Translations under genes and position numbers: made by a program
From: Clostridia bacterium
GTDB lineage: Bacteria > Bacillota > Clostridia > Christensenellales > CAG-138
Assembly (NCBI GenBank): GCA_017524445.1
Contig: JAFXVP010000059.1
Coordinates: 1 to 46,180 of the forward strand
DNA length: 46,180 nucleotides
Direction of reading: 5' to 3'
The notes under the pieces: model-generated
Database searches by the model: none
Seen by the model: the letters and a program-made list of their open reading frames with translations, nothing else
Told to the model about the DNA's origin: nothing
In this document: piece after piece, positions 27,629 through 36,281 of the stretch
Layout: the number at the start of each line of letters is the position of its first letter
Position numbering within the stretch: the first letter of the stretch is position 1

Positions 27629-28174
27629 TCAGGTGTTGTAGTAAGAGGGACGCGCCTTTGCCGCCTCCTCCGCCTCATGCTGTTTTGTAAGTTCCCTGTG
27701 CCACAGGGTCCGCGCCGGGATCCCGCCGGTCAAAATCGACAGGATCGACGGGATGAACACCAGCACGCAGTACTGCCAGAAGATGCTCCATCCTTCCCCG
27801 CTCGCCCAATCGCACATGAACAGCGAAGTCACGATCATCATGCAGAGCAGGATCGCAAGCCAGATATAGGCGTAGTATACGAAGCAGCGCCGCGGTCCTT
27901 TGAAAATCAGCGCAGACAGCAGGCAAAGTCCCGAGCCGATCACGGCTGTTATGAGATACTGGAGCAGGATCGCATGGACCGATCCTTCCGGCCACAGCTT
28001 GCCGAGCAGGAACCCCGAACCGAGATAAACCGCAAGATAAATAACCGCAAAAAGGATGGACAGCATGAAAGCGTATAGCCAGACTGCGCTTTTCGGCTTT
28101 CCGTCCTTTGTCAGAAATGTGACGCGGGCAAACTCGTTGATCTTTTTTTCGAGGTTCGATTGCTTCCTTGCCAT
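27629..28174 (-). CDS. Small multi-helix membrane protein, unknown
   Basis: A 181-residue protein with a charged N-terminus and four to five transmembrane segments (about 28-55, 68-90, 100-120 and 130-152) and a charged Glu/Lys-rich tail. I do not recognise a family. It follows the binding-protein gene after a strong hairpin whose distal arm contains GGAGGAG, about 15 bases from this start, so translation could depend on opening that hairpin. The MBL-fold gene starts 3 bases after its stop. Its position suggests an accessory role to the importer or the MBL enzyme, but nothing in the sequence proves it. Confidence 0.7.
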   Translation of the reverse strand: MARKQSNLEKKINEFARVTFLTKDGKPKSAVWLYAFMLSILFAVIYLAVYLGSGFLLGKLWPEGSVHAILLQYLITAVIGSGLCLLSALIFKGPRRCFVYYAYIWLAILLCMMIVTSLFMCDWASGEGWSIFWQYCVLVFIPSILSILTGGIPARTLWHRELTKQHEAEEAAKARPSYYNT

Positions 28175-28188
28175 ACCGTTCCGGGTTC

Positions 28189-28218
28189 GCTCCTCCGTGC
28201 CGCACGGCGCGGAGGAGC
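28189..28218 (-). promoter_or_regulatory. Strong intra-operon stem-loop after the binding-protein gene
   Basis: A 13-base stem GCTCCTCCGTGCC / GGCGCGGAGGAGC with one G-T pair and a 4-base loop, 14 bases past the binding-protein stop. No T-run follows. It resembles mRNA-stabilising hairpins that raise binding-protein output relative to downstream genes. Confidence 0.6.
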
Positions 28219-28232
28219 ATACTGCATCTTAT

Positions 28233-29522
28233 TTATTGTCTCCAGCTTGACCAAAGATCCCAATAGCTGCCGACGCTGGAATAATAGTCGAAGATCTGAT
28301 CAAAGTCCGGCGCCTTGAGACCGACCTCTTCATATTCGATGCCGGATTTCTCGTAGACCACGTCGTCGCGCACCGACCAGTGACCGAGCTTGTCAAACGT
28401 CGTGTAGCAGCCGGATTGTCCGTCCTCGCCGCCCAGCAGATAGCTGATATACAGACGCGCGCCTGCCGGGTTGTCGCAGCCGGAGGCGACGTACACGTAC
28501 GCCGCCGCGTCCTGCGCGGTGTACGGGGAGAGTCCCGTGACCCACGCGATGTCCATGCCCATGTCGCGGTTGTCGAGCTTACTCGCCGAGCAGAGACCGA
28601 GCGTCGGTCCGTTGACCGATTCGTTGACCGCGGTCACGACCGCGTCGCCGTCGGACAGCTCATAGGATTTCATCTGGGAGAAGCGCCAGAACAGCTCGAC
28701 GCCGGCGTTGTTCTCCGGGAAGTGCTTGAAGCTGCTGTTCTGCAGCTTGTCGGTGTAGGTGATGACGAGGTCCTCGCCGTACTGATCCTTATACTGCTTG
28801 AACAGCAGATCGCTGTCCACGATCAGCTGCGCCCACAGCGCGGCGTAGGAAGGCGCCTTGACGTCCTTGGTGTAGATGTGCCAGTACTGCGTGTCGTTGC
28901 CGTTTGCGTCCGTATAGGACTTGGTGTCGACGTTGTAGCCCTGCACGATGTCCCACCAGCTCTTGACCGGTACGCCGTCCGGGAAATCACGGGTGTTGTA
29001 GAACCACGGATTGAAGGTGGAGTACAGCGGCATGCCGTACTGCATCAGCGCAGGATCGATGTGCTCGCAGATCGCGGCGGGATAATAGGCCTTGACGATG
29101 TCGTACAGAACGAGGTCGTTGTAGATCTCGCCGGACGAATCCTTGCAGAGCAGCACGTCCGCATAGATCTTGCCGGAGTCGTAGTCGCGCTCGAGCATGC
29201 CCTTGACCTCGTCGGTATCGCACTGAACGAACTCCCACTCGACGTCCGGATAGTCGCGCGCGATCTTTTTCTTTGCGGTGTTGGCGTCGGTCGTCGTCGC
29301 GTAGATCTTGACGACGCCGCCCTCCTTTTTTGCCATCTCATACAGCTCGTCCATCGACATATGGTTCCAGTCGATGCCGTCCTCGCCGATCTGGTCGATC
29401 GTTTCAACGCCGGTCTTCGGGCCGTCGTTTCCGGCGTTCGTACCGGTGTTGCCGGAGCTGCCGCAGGCAGCCGCCGCAAGGATCAGCAGCATGGTCAGTA
29501 TGACCGCGATTGTCTTTTTCAT
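28233..29522 (-). CDS. ABC importer substrate-binding lipoprotein
   Basis: A 429-residue extracellular binding protein of the AfuA/FbpA-like type, which includes ferric-ion, phosphonate and sugar-phosphate binders. The lipobox LILAAAAC anchors it to the membrane (C20). Domain I begins KKEGGVVKIYATTTDANT; the hinge region shows YSTFNPWFYNTRDFP and SWWDIVQG. It is 42 bases downstream of the ATPase gene, completing a permease-ATPase-binding-protein set. The ligand cannot be read from the sequence. Co-regulation with inositol genes and five HAD proteins makes a phosphorylated polyol or sugar worth testing; that is inference. Confidence 0.9.
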   Translation of the reverse strand: MKKTIAVILTMLLILAAAACGSSGNTGTNAGNDGPKTGVETIDQIGEDGIDWNHMSMDELYEMAKKEGGVVKIYATTTDANTAKKKIARDYPDVEWEFVQCDTDEVKGMLERDYDSGKIYADVLLCKDSSGEIYNDLVLYDIVKAYYPAAICEHIDPALMQYGMPLYSTFNPWFYNTRDFPDGVPVKSWWDIVQGYNVDTKSYTDANGNDTQYWHIYTKDVKAPSYAALWAQLIVDSDLLFKQYKDQYGEDLVITYTDKLQNSSFKHFPENNAGVELFWRFSQMKSYELSDGDAVVTAVNESVNGPTLGLCSASKLDNRDMGMDIAWVTGLSPYTAQDAAAYVYVASGCDNPAGARLYISYLLGGEDGQSGCYTTFDKLGHWSVRDDVVYEKSGIEYEEVGLKAPDFDQIFDYYSSVGSYWDLWSSWRQ

Positions 29523-29564
29523 AGAACACCGTTTCCTTTCCGTTAAAATGAAGTTCAGCGGACG

Positions 29565-30722
29565 TCAGTCGTCGATACCCGCCTTATGCTTGGTCTTGGC
29601 AAACTTGATCAGTCTGCCCGTACTCTTATTATACACGTTCATGCGGCCCGGATGCAATACAACAAATACATTCTGATTCATATCATATTCAACAAGGCCG
29701 ACCTGGATCGCGAGAAATTCGGTTTTTCCGACCGTCAGCGTGACCAACGTTTCGCTTCCGGCGGGCTGGTTCGCGTAGATCTTTGCCGCGACCGTATTCT
29801 TGTGATGCGGATCCTCGGTATAGATATCGACCATTTCGGGACGGAGCCCCAGCACGCACTCGAATTCTTCGTTCTCCGGGATCTCCTCGTCGAGCTTGAT
29901 CGTTTCGTGCGGGAAAACGTAGGTGCCGAACTCGCTCGTGACCGACAGCGTGTCGCCGTTATACAGCGCCTTGGCGTCGATGAAGTTGATGCGCGGGTTG
30001 CCGATAAAGTCCGCCGCCTGCAGGTCGATCGGGTTGGTGTAGAGGCCAAGCGGCGTGTCGATCTGCGAGATCTCACCTTCCTTGAACAGCGCGATCTTCG
30101 TGGACATCGTCAGCGCTTCGACCTGGTCGTGCGTAACGTAGATGATCGTCGTACCGGTCTCCTTGTGGAGGCGCTTGAGCTCCGCGCGCATATCGATGCG
30201 CAGACGCGCGTCGAGGTTCGAAAGCGGCTCGTCCAGAAGAAGCAGCTTCGGACTGGACGCGATGGCGCGCGCAATCGCCACACGCTGCTGCTGACCGCCA
30301 CTTAGCTCGTTCGGATAGCGGTCGCGGTATTCTTCGATGCGCATGGTCTTGAGCGCGCGCATGACCGTTTCCTCGATCTCCACCTTCTTCATTTTCTTGA
30401 TCTTCAATCCGAACGCGACGTTCTGGAACACCGTCATGTGCGGCCACAGCGCGTAGCTCTGGAACACGAGGTTCAGTCCGCGCTTGCTGGGCTCTTCGTA
30501 GAAAGCCTTGTCCGCGTCGATCATCGGCTTGTCATCGATGGTCATCGTACCGTGCTGCGGCTTTTCAAGCCCGGACACGACGCGCAGCGTGGTCGTCTTG
30601 CCGCAGCCGGACGGTCCCAGAAGCGTCATGAAGTCGCCGTCCTCAATCGTGAGATTGATGTCGCGGAGCACGTGGTTCTCTCCGTAGAATTTATCAATGT
30701 GACTTAAAACGATCTTGCTCAT
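29565..30722 (-). CDS. ABC importer ATPase (FbpC/PotA type)
   Basis: A 385-residue ATP-binding subunit. Walker A is LGPSGCGKTTTLRV, the signature is ELSGGQQQRVAIARA, Walker B is LLLLDEPLSNLDARLR and the H-loop is YVTHDQVEAL. A C-terminal TOBE-type regulatory domain (about 245-385) follows, as in sugar, polyamine and ferric-ion importers. I start at 30722, where AAGGA lies 8 bases before the ATG; a TTG two codons earlier is less likely. The gene is 34 bases after the permease. It powers uptake through the fused permease next door. Confidence 0.93.
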   Translation of the reverse strand: MSKIVLSHIDKFYGENHVLRDINLTIEDGDFMTLLGPSGCGKTTTLRVVSGLEKPQHGTMTIDDKPMIDADKAFYEEPSKRGLNLVFQSYALWPHMTVFQNVAFGLKIKKMKKVEIEETVMRALKTMRIEEYRDRYPNELSGGQQQRVAIARAIASSPKLLLLDEPLSNLDARLRIDMRAELKRLHKETGTTIIYVTHDQVEALTMSTKIALFKEGEISQIDTPLGLYTNPIDLQAADFIGNPRINFIDAKALYNGDTLSVTSEFGTYVFPHETIKLDEEIPENEEFECVLGLRPEMVDIYTEDPHHKNTVAAKIYANQPAGSETLVTLTVGKTEFLAIQVGLVEYDMNQNVFVVLHPGRMNVYNKSTGRLIKFAKTKHKAGIDD

Positions 30723-30756
30723 AGTCAAATCCTTTCTATAATCGGTCCTTGATGGA

Positions 30757-32643
30757 TTACATGCTCTTGCTGACGTTGCCGCCGAACTTATCCGCGATCC
30801 TGTTGGTGATCAGAATGAACGCGATGATGATGATGCAGATCGCGTCGCCTGCCTGCGGCATCGTCTCCGCATAGGTAAAGGACAGGAATGACAGCGTGTA
30901 GTTTTCTTCGCTTGTGATGAGGATCGCGATCAGGTCGAGCTCCTTCGCGATGCTGATGAAGGAAAGCAGGAAGCCCGACAGGAAGCCGTGTCTGGCAAGC
31001 GGGATGATGATGCTGCCGATCCTGCGCCAGAAGCCCGCGCCGTTGATCGTCGCCGCCTCCTCAAGCTCGACCGAGATCTGCATCATGTTCGACGAACCGG
31101 ACCGGCTTGCGAACGGGAAATGCTTGACGATCGAGACGAGCAGGATCAGCATGAACGTGCCCGTCAGCGACGGGATCAGCCCGCCCAAATGCGGCTGGCT
31201 GAACATCGCGTAATAGATCGCGGAGAACGCGACGCCGCTCATCAAGTACGGAATGAAGATGAGCTGTTCGACCGCGTTGCCGTACCACTTGCCTCTGCCG
31301 CGGGTCGTGATGTATCCGAAGAACTGTCCGAAGACCGCCGTGATCGTCGACGCGATCAGAGAAAGCTTTACGGTGTTCCACAGCGAATGGAAGAACAGCG
31401 GATTCTTAAAGAGCCCCTCGCGGTCGAACGCCGGGTTCGGCGCATTTTCCAGCTCGCCGACCCATGCGTAGAAAGAAAGGTTGCTGAGCTTGTAGCCGCC
31501 GCCCGGGACGATCTGGAACGATTCCATGACGAGGAAGAACATCGGCAGGAACATCGCGACGATCAGGAAGATCGTAAGAAGCGTCAGCATCGGCCACTTT
31601 GCGCCGCCGAGCGGGATCGGATTGGAACGCGTGCCCTTGCCGCCGATCGTCGCGTATGATTTGCGCGTGCCGATCAGCCGCTGATTGATGAAGATCGTGC
31701 TCGCCGCGAGCAGGATCATGACGATCGAAAGGATGTAGCCGACCGCCTCGGTGCTGGACTGACCGAGGAACCATTTCATCTTGGTTGCCAGCACGTGATA
31801 GCCCGCGGGCTCGCCGAGACGCGCCGCCACGCCATAAGTGCCGATCGACTTCGATATCGTCATGATCGTCGCCGACAGGATCGACGGCAGCACGAGCGGC
31901 AGTGTGATGCTCTTTAAAATCTGCGCCTTGTTCGCGCCCTGGATCTCGCCCATCTCCTCCAGTTCGGAGTTGATCGACCGCAGCGCGCCGGATACCATGA
32001 TGTACGAGAATGCGTAGTAGTGCAGCACCATGACAAGGATGATCGCGATTGGCCCGTACGCCAACCAGTCCGGCACGGGGACGCCCATGCCGGTCAAAAG
32101 CCCGTAAAAGCCGCCGAACTTCGGCGTACGGAAGACCGTCAGCCACGACAGCGCCTTGCACCACGACGGGATCATGTACGGGATCAGAATCAGCGAGGAC
32201 AGAAGCCCCTTGCACGGGATGTCAGTACGCACCATCAGCCACGCCATCAGCGCGCCGAGCGGAACGGAGATGACGGTGACGAACAGACCGACGATCAGCG
32301 AGTTGAACAGCGGCTCCAGAAGGTTCACGTAGATCAGCGTGCCCTTGAGCCCCATGCCGCCCGACGAAATAAAGTTCTCCTTTCCGAACAGGTACCGCCA
32401 CGAATACAGCGTGTAGCTGCCGACCTGTGCGTCCGGATACAGCTTGCGGACTTCCCGCAGCGCGCCTCTTGTCGTGACGAACGTATTCTGGATCATCGTC
32501 AGCAGCGGGATGATGATAAAGATAAACAGTATGATCAGCGTGATCGCGACGATCACGTTGAACGGATTGCCGACGACGTTCAGAAACTGGTTTTTGAACC
32601 GTTCCTTTGTCATCGGAGGACGTTTCCATCCTTTCTTTGCCAT
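30757..32643 (-). CDS. ABC importer permease, two fused domains
   Basis: A 628-residue membrane protein with two binding-protein-dependent transport domains in tandem, about 12 helices in all. Each half carries an EAA-type loop that contacts the ATPase: ELEEMGEIQGANKAQILKSI in the first and ELEEAATINGAGFWRRIGSI in the second. Fused permeases of this kind occur in the ferric-ion (FbpB) and thiamine (ThiP) importer groups. One gene therefore supplies the whole channel, in keeping with a single permease gene in the operon. It lies 41 bases after the HAD gene that starts the operon. Confidence 0.93.
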   Translation of the reverse strand: MAKKGWKRPPMTKERFKNQFLNVVGNPFNVIVAITLIILFIFIIIPLLTMIQNTFVTTRGALREVRKLYPDAQVGSYTLYSWRYLFGKENFISSGGMGLKGTLIYVNLLEPLFNSLIVGLFVTVISVPLGALMAWLMVRTDIPCKGLLSSLILIPYMIPSWCKALSWLTVFRTPKFGGFYGLLTGMGVPVPDWLAYGPIAIILVMVLHYYAFSYIMVSGALRSINSELEEMGEIQGANKAQILKSITLPLVLPSILSATIMTISKSIGTYGVAARLGEPAGYHVLATKMKWFLGQSSTEAVGYILSIVMILLAASTIFINQRLIGTRKSYATIGGKGTRSNPIPLGGAKWPMLTLLTIFLIVAMFLPMFFLVMESFQIVPGGGYKLSNLSFYAWVGELENAPNPAFDREGLFKNPLFFHSLWNTVKLSLIASTITAVFGQFFGYITTRGRGKWYGNAVEQLIFIPYLMSGVAFSAIYYAMFSQPHLGGLIPSLTGTFMLILLVSIVKHFPFASRSGSSNMMQISVELEEAATINGAGFWRRIGSIIIPLARHGFLSGFLLSFISIAKELDLIAILITSEENYTLSFLSFTYAETMPQAGDAICIIIIAFILITNRIADKFGGNVSKSM

Positions 32644-32684
32644 ACAGAACCCTCCAATTTCGGATTTACAACAATTTCAACAGA

Positions 32685-33449
32685 TTACCGCTGCTCTTCG
32701 CGTTCCTTTTTGAGAAGCGTATAGACGTCGTAAATATCGGTGATCTGATAGTCCGGCTCTACGTCGAATTTGCCGATATCCTTCTGCGGCGTCAGAAATG
32801 AGTTGATCTTGAAAACACGACCGAAGCCCATCCTGCGCGGTCCGACCACGTCGCGCGAAAGCGTATCACCGACAAACGCACATTCGGACGGATCGAGATT
32901 CGCCTGCTTTAAGGCGACGGTGAAGATGTTCGGATGCGGCTTTCTGTACCCCGTGACTGACGAAAGTGTGATGTCGTCGAAATACTGCCGCACGCCGTAC
33001 TTTTCGAGCGTATCGAATACCTGAAACAAACTGCCCGTGTTGCTGACGACCGAAACGTGCATTTTGAGGTCTTCCTTGAGTCCCTTCAGCATCTCCGCCC
33101 CATGCTCGCGAAGCTTGCGGTCATAGAAGGTCGTTTCCCACATATGCGCGATCTCTTCGCTGACGGCACGGAGCTTCTCGCGGTCGACCGGAATATCCCT
33201 GAACCCCCAATCCGGCCAGATCTCCTCCGGTTTCAGTTCCCGGAGCGTGCGCTCGGAATCCTTCTTGTATGCGTTGATCCCGACGCCGACCTTCGCCCAC
33301 AGTGTTTCCGCGTCGTACGGGACCTCGATCCCGTGCTTTTTCAGGATCTCGTACAGTGCATAAGCGGTTGCCCGATCATTCTTCTCATCGGAATACAGAT
33401 CTTCGAGGGTTCCGCCCATATCAAACATGACTGCCTTGATCATTTGCAT
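32685..33449 (-). CDS. HAD-superfamily protein with DxGGT motif (copy 5, importer operon)
   Basis: A 254-residue HAD protein related to the four at 13106-16176. Motif I is VMFDMGGTL (D10, Gly12), motif II is SVVSNT, motif III is YRKPHP and motif IV is VGDTLSRDVVG. It is the first gene behind the promoter at 33507-33535 and a perfect LacI-type operator, just as copy 4 is first behind the inositol-operon promoter. This placement ahead of an importer suggests action on the imported compound or on its first intracellular product. GGAGGAG precedes two possible starts (33449 and 33443). Confidence 0.86.
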   Translation of the reverse strand: MQMIKAVMFDMGGTLEDLYSDEKNDRATAYALYEILKKHGIEVPYDAETLWAKVGVGINAYKKDSERTLRELKPEEIWPDWGFRDIPVDREKLRAVSEEIAHMWETTFYDRKLREHGAEMLKGLKEDLKMHVSVVSNTGSLFQVFDTLEKYGVRQYFDDITLSSVTGYRKPHPNIFTVALKQANLDPSECAFVGDTLSRDVVGPRRMGFGRVFKINSFLTPQKDIGKFDVEPDYQITDIYDVYTLLKKEREEQR

Positions 33450-33477
33450 TTCTCCTCCCGCAATATGGTCAATCCTC

Positions 33478-33495
33478 AGCGCAAACGTTTGCGCT
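33478..33495. promoter_or_regulatory. LacI-type operator, importer operon
   Basis: AGCGCAAACGTTTGCGCT, a perfect 18-base palindrome just downstream of the -10 box of the minus-strand promoter, over the expected start site. Confidence 0.8.
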
Positions 33496-33506
33496 TTGTT
33501 GATTAA

Positions 33507-33535
33507 ATATTACCACGTACATCCTTGATTGTCAA
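33507..33535 (-). promoter_or_regulatory. Promoter of the HAD-importer operon
   Basis: On the minus strand TTGACA (33530-33535), a 17-base spacer and TAATAT (33507-33512). Same promoter-operator geometry as the inositol operon. Confidence 0.82.
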
Positions 33536-33594
33536 TCATCTTTGTGCAAATTTATGCGAAAAAACCTTCATGAATTTACATATAATGAGCCGTT

Positions 33595-33726
33595 CCCCGT
33601 TCGTGCAGACGTGACGAACGGGGGCTTTCGCCGTCATCTCCTGCCGTTTCGTCACGGCGTACGATCACGGTTCTTCACCGCGATCGCTCCCGACCAAGGT
33701 GAAATCGGCGAAAGCGCCGTTCGTCA
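33595..33726. other. Structured intergenic segment with alternative pairings
   Basis: CCCCGTTCGT (33595-33604) can pair with ACGAACGGGG (33614-33623). The second arm lies inside 33612-33633, which can instead pair with CGGCGAAAGCGCCGTTCGTC (33706-33725) except for a short internal bulge. A TATAAT at 33581 precedes it on the plus strand without a good -35. No open frame here looks coding. It could be a small RNA or a mobile-element trace. Confidence 0.35.
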
Positions 33727-33868
33727 GTATCCGGCTTCTTTGGCATATCTTGCTCCGCACACGCGGCAAGCAGCGCCGTTATTTGATCCTGTTCCGAAAG
33801 ACCACATGTTCGTTATTCTGCCGATCCGGCTTCGGATCACTGTATTCCCGCTGTTTTCCGAATTAAGG

Positions 33869-33897
33869 TTGACAAGTCCGTTATTCGGTGATAATAT
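33869..33897 (+). promoter_or_regulatory. Promoter of mgtC
   Basis: TTGACA (33869-33874), a 17-base spacer and TAATAT (33892-33897), with an overlapping TATAAT at 33895. The operator at 33911 lies over the start site. Confidence 0.8.
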
Positions 33898-33910
33898 AAT
33901 TGTGTAGGAT

Positions 33911-33924
33911 CGTAAACGTTTACG
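33911..33924. promoter_or_regulatory. LacI-type operator, mgtC
   Basis: CGTAAACGTTTACG, a perfect 14-base palindrome with the AAACGTTT core, about 14 bases downstream of the -10 box. Confidence 0.72.
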
Positions 33925-33963
33925 CTCGTACATTACGTACACCATCAGAAAGGCGGCGAGGTT

Positions 33964-34692
33964 ATGTCAACGTTGGCCGGTTATATGTTCGGTCATTTTT
34001 CGCTCCTCCAATACCTGGAATTCCTGATCCGGATACTGGTTTCCTGCTTCTGCGGCGCATGTATCGGCTATGAACGGACAAAGCGGCTGAAGGAAGCGGG
34101 CATCCGCACCCATATCATCGTCTGCTGTGCGGCGTCGCTGACCATGATCATATCCAAATACGGATTTGTCGATATGAACTCGGCAACCGAATTCTTCCCC
34201 GGAACGCACAGCACAGATCCCGCCCGTCTTGCGGCGCAGATCATCAGCGGCGTTTCCTTCCTCGGTGCGGGAATCATTTTCCGCAACGGCAGCTCGGTGC
34301 GCGGTCTGACCACGGCGGCGGGCATCTGGGCGACGGCGGCGATCGGTCTTGCAATCGGCGCAGGCATGTACGTGATCGGTCTTCTCGGCACGCTGATCAT
34401 CGCTGCTATTCAGATCATCATGCACCGCTTCACGATCGGCACGGACTCCATGATGGTCGGCACGATCAGCTGCCGGACGGAACAGCCCGAGCGGTTCCGA
34501 AAAGCGCTCGACGAATACGTCGCCAAAAACAAGATGCAGATCCTTGCGACAAAGGTCAAGTTCAACGAAGACGGCAGCGAAACCTATCAGTTCACGCTGC
34601 GCATGCACGTGGATACAACGGTGAACGATCTTTTGCAGTTTCTGGAGTCCGTCGAACACGTCAAGGCGATCAGCTGCGAGATCGAAAAATAA
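33964..34692 (+). CDS. mgtC: MgtC/SapB-family membrane protein
   Basis: A 242-residue protein. Four to five transmembrane segments (about 15-155) include the family signature ACIGYERTKRLKEAGIRTHI, SGVSFLGAGIIFRNG and GLTTAAGIWATAAIG. A cytoplasmic ACT-like C-terminal domain (about 160-242) follows, as in longer MgtC proteins. The family is linked to magnesium limitation, acid pH and phosphate or ATP homeostasis; the mechanism differs between species. The promoter carries a LacI-type operator, so it appears to be co-regulated with sugar uptake rather than with a magnesium sensor alone. A bidirectional terminator follows. Confidence 0.93.
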   Translation: MSTLAGYMFGHFSLLQYLEFLIRILVSCFCGACIGYERTKRLKEAGIRTHIIVCCAASLTMIISKYGFVDMNSATEFFPGTHSTDPARLAAQIISGVSFLGAGIIFRNGSSVRGLTTAAGIWATAAIGLAIGAGMYVIGLLGTLIIAAIQIIMHRFTIGTDSMMVGTISCRTEQPERFRKALDEYVAKNKMQILATKVKFNEDGSETYQFTLRMHVDTTVNDLLQFLESVEHVKAISCEIEK

Positions 34693-34710
34693 CCGCATCG
34701 AACGACGTAA

Positions 34711-34742
34711 GAACAAGCCGCCCCGAAAGGAGCGGCTTGTTC
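34711..34742. terminator. Bidirectional terminator between mgtC and MFS genes
   Basis: A perfect 11-base stem GAACAAGCCGC / GCGGCTTGTTC with a loop containing CCGAAAGG. It serves the converging mgtC and MFS genes; ATCTTTTC follows on the plus strand. Confidence 0.75.
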
Positions 34743-34752
34743 ATCTTTTCTG

Positions 34753-35955
34753 TTACGCGTTTGCGGCGCCGTGTTTTTTTGCAGACGCCAGATAGAACGG
34801 GATCGCGGAAAGCTGCGCCGCGACCGATACCGCGACCATGACGGGTATGCTGAGATCGTACAGCTCGCCCAAAAGCCAGCTTCCCAGAAACCAGCAGACG
34901 CCGAACGCGCATTCAAAGATCCCGTAGCCGGTGGCGCGGCTTTGTTTCGGCACGATATTGGTGACCGCGGCTTTCAGGATCGATTCCTGCGCGCCCATGC
35001 CAACGCCCCACATCACGATACCGATAAGAAGCAGCGGAACGCTTTGGGCGGCAAACACAAGGACCGCAAACGGCGCGGACAGCAGCGTGGACCAAACGAG
35101 CGCGCGAATGCCTTTTTTATCGTACAGCAGACCGAATCCGAGCGCGGCGACGGCGTCCACCAGCATAGCGCCCGCGTAGAGCAGCGGAAGCGTTTCGGAC
35201 GCAAACGCGTAGGTCTTTGCAATATGCATGACCACAACGGAATAATCGATGAATCCGAACGCAAACAAACTGATCCCGACGATATAGAGGATGAACTCGC
35301 CGCCGAGCCTGAACGGGATATACTGCTTCGGTTCCGGCTCAAACTGCTCCGGATTCGGGAACTTTGCCCGCGTGATCAGAAGCAGGATCAACGTGATCGC
35401 GCCGGGGATCGCCAGCACCGCAAAGCAGACCGCGTACGTCTTCAGCACGGAATCGTCCTGCCGGAACAGCATGACCAGGTACAGCAGCACCGGACCCAAA
35501 AACGCGCCGATCTGATCCAGCACTTCCTGCAGCCCGAAGCTTTTGCCCGCACCTTCCTGCGACGCGGCAAACGACATGATCGTATCCTTCGCGGGCTTTT
35601 TGATCGCCTTCCCCATCCGCTGAACGACAAGCAGAACGCAAGCCGCGATCCAGCCGTGACTGCCGACCAGCGCTAGCGCCGGTACCGCCGCAATATCGAG
35701 CACGTACCCGAGGATCGTCATCGGCCAGTATCGTTTGGTCCGGTCCGTGATCCTGCCGAAGACGTAGCGCATGGAGTAGCCGATCATTTCGCCCAGGCCG
35801 GAAATGAATCCGATCGTGCCCGCCGACGCGCCGAGCATCGATAGATACGCACCGCGAATGCTGGAAGCGCCTTCATGCGTCATGTCCGAGAACAGACTGA
35901 CGATCCCGAACAGCACGATGAACAGCATCGCGCGGGAAAGCGCTTGTTTTTTCAT
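34753..35955 (-). CDS. MFS transporter, unknown substrate
   Basis: A 400-residue major-facilitator protein with about 12 helices. The N-terminal part shows SLFSDMTHEGASSIRGAYLS and the loop 2-3 motif GRITDRTKRYWPMTI; GMGAQESILKAAVTNIVP lies in the second half. No substrate can be assigned; the family includes efflux and metabolite carriers. I place the start at the ATG at 35955 (MKKQALS), 9 bases after GGGGG; an ATG three codons upstream touches that site and is less likely. It has its own promoter and no LacI-type operator, so it seems outside the sugar regulon. Confidence 0.86.
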   Translation of the reverse strand: MKKQALSRAMLFIVLFGIVSLFSDMTHEGASSIRGAYLSMLGASAGTIGFISGLGEMIGYSMRYVFGRITDRTKRYWPMTILGYVLDIAAVPALALVGSHGWIAACVLLVVQRMGKAIKKPAKDTIMSFAASQEGAGKSFGLQEVLDQIGAFLGPVLLYLVMLFRQDDSVLKTYAVCFAVLAIPGAITLILLLITRAKFPNPEQFEPEPKQYIPFRLGGEFILYIVGISLFAFGFIDYSVVVMHIAKTYAFASETLPLLYAGAMLVDAVAALGFGLLYDKKGIRALVWSTLLSAPFAVLVFAAQSVPLLLIGIVMWGVGMGAQESILKAAVTNIVPKQSRATGYGIFECAFGVCWFLGSWLLGELYDLSIPVMVAVSVAAQLSAIPFYLASAKKHGAANA

Positions 35956-35998
35956 TCGACTCATCCCCCGTTAACGGCTTTCGCCTCTGATTCGGATC

Positions 35999-36027
35999 AT
36001 TATAAACCCTTTCACCCCAACCGTCAA
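35999..36027 (-). promoter_or_regulatory. Promoter of the MFS gene
   Basis: On the minus strand TTGACG (36022-36027), a 17-base spacer and TATAAT (35999-36004). Close to consensus. Confidence 0.8.
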
Positions 36028-36123
36028 CAGCCCCGGTCATCCGTGAACAAGATCGTTTTTCTATTCATGAATTTCCTCTTTTTTGTCCTGTACCCAAATT
36101 GTGTCCGGTTTGCGCGCGATTTA

Positions 36124-36262
36124 TCATCCGGCAAGCAGATAGCTGCCGTCGATTGCGTGAATCAGCATCAGGAAATCTTGTCCCATCAGCTTTTCGCTGC
36201 GGTTGTTGTAAACGACCACCCATATCGGAGCCAACAGTAGCTCAACATGTTCGTTTGTAATA
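36124..36262 (-). pseudogene. Coding remnant, unrecognised protein C-terminus
   Basis: On the minus strand this reads HITNEHVELLLAPIWVVVY and continues through NNRSEKLMGQDFLMLIHA to a stop at 36124. The composition is protein-like, but no start or ribosome site is present and the frame differs from the remnant just upstream. Parent family not recognised. The segment is A+T-rich relative to its surroundings. Confidence 0.45.
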
Positions 36263-36281
36263 TGCACAATTGAGCACAAAA

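Noticed and set aside
33542..33907. 121-codon plus-strand open frame in the intergenic region before mgtC
   Set aside because: There is no ribosome site, the translation has no recognisable motif, and the frame runs through the stem-loops and the mgtC promoter.
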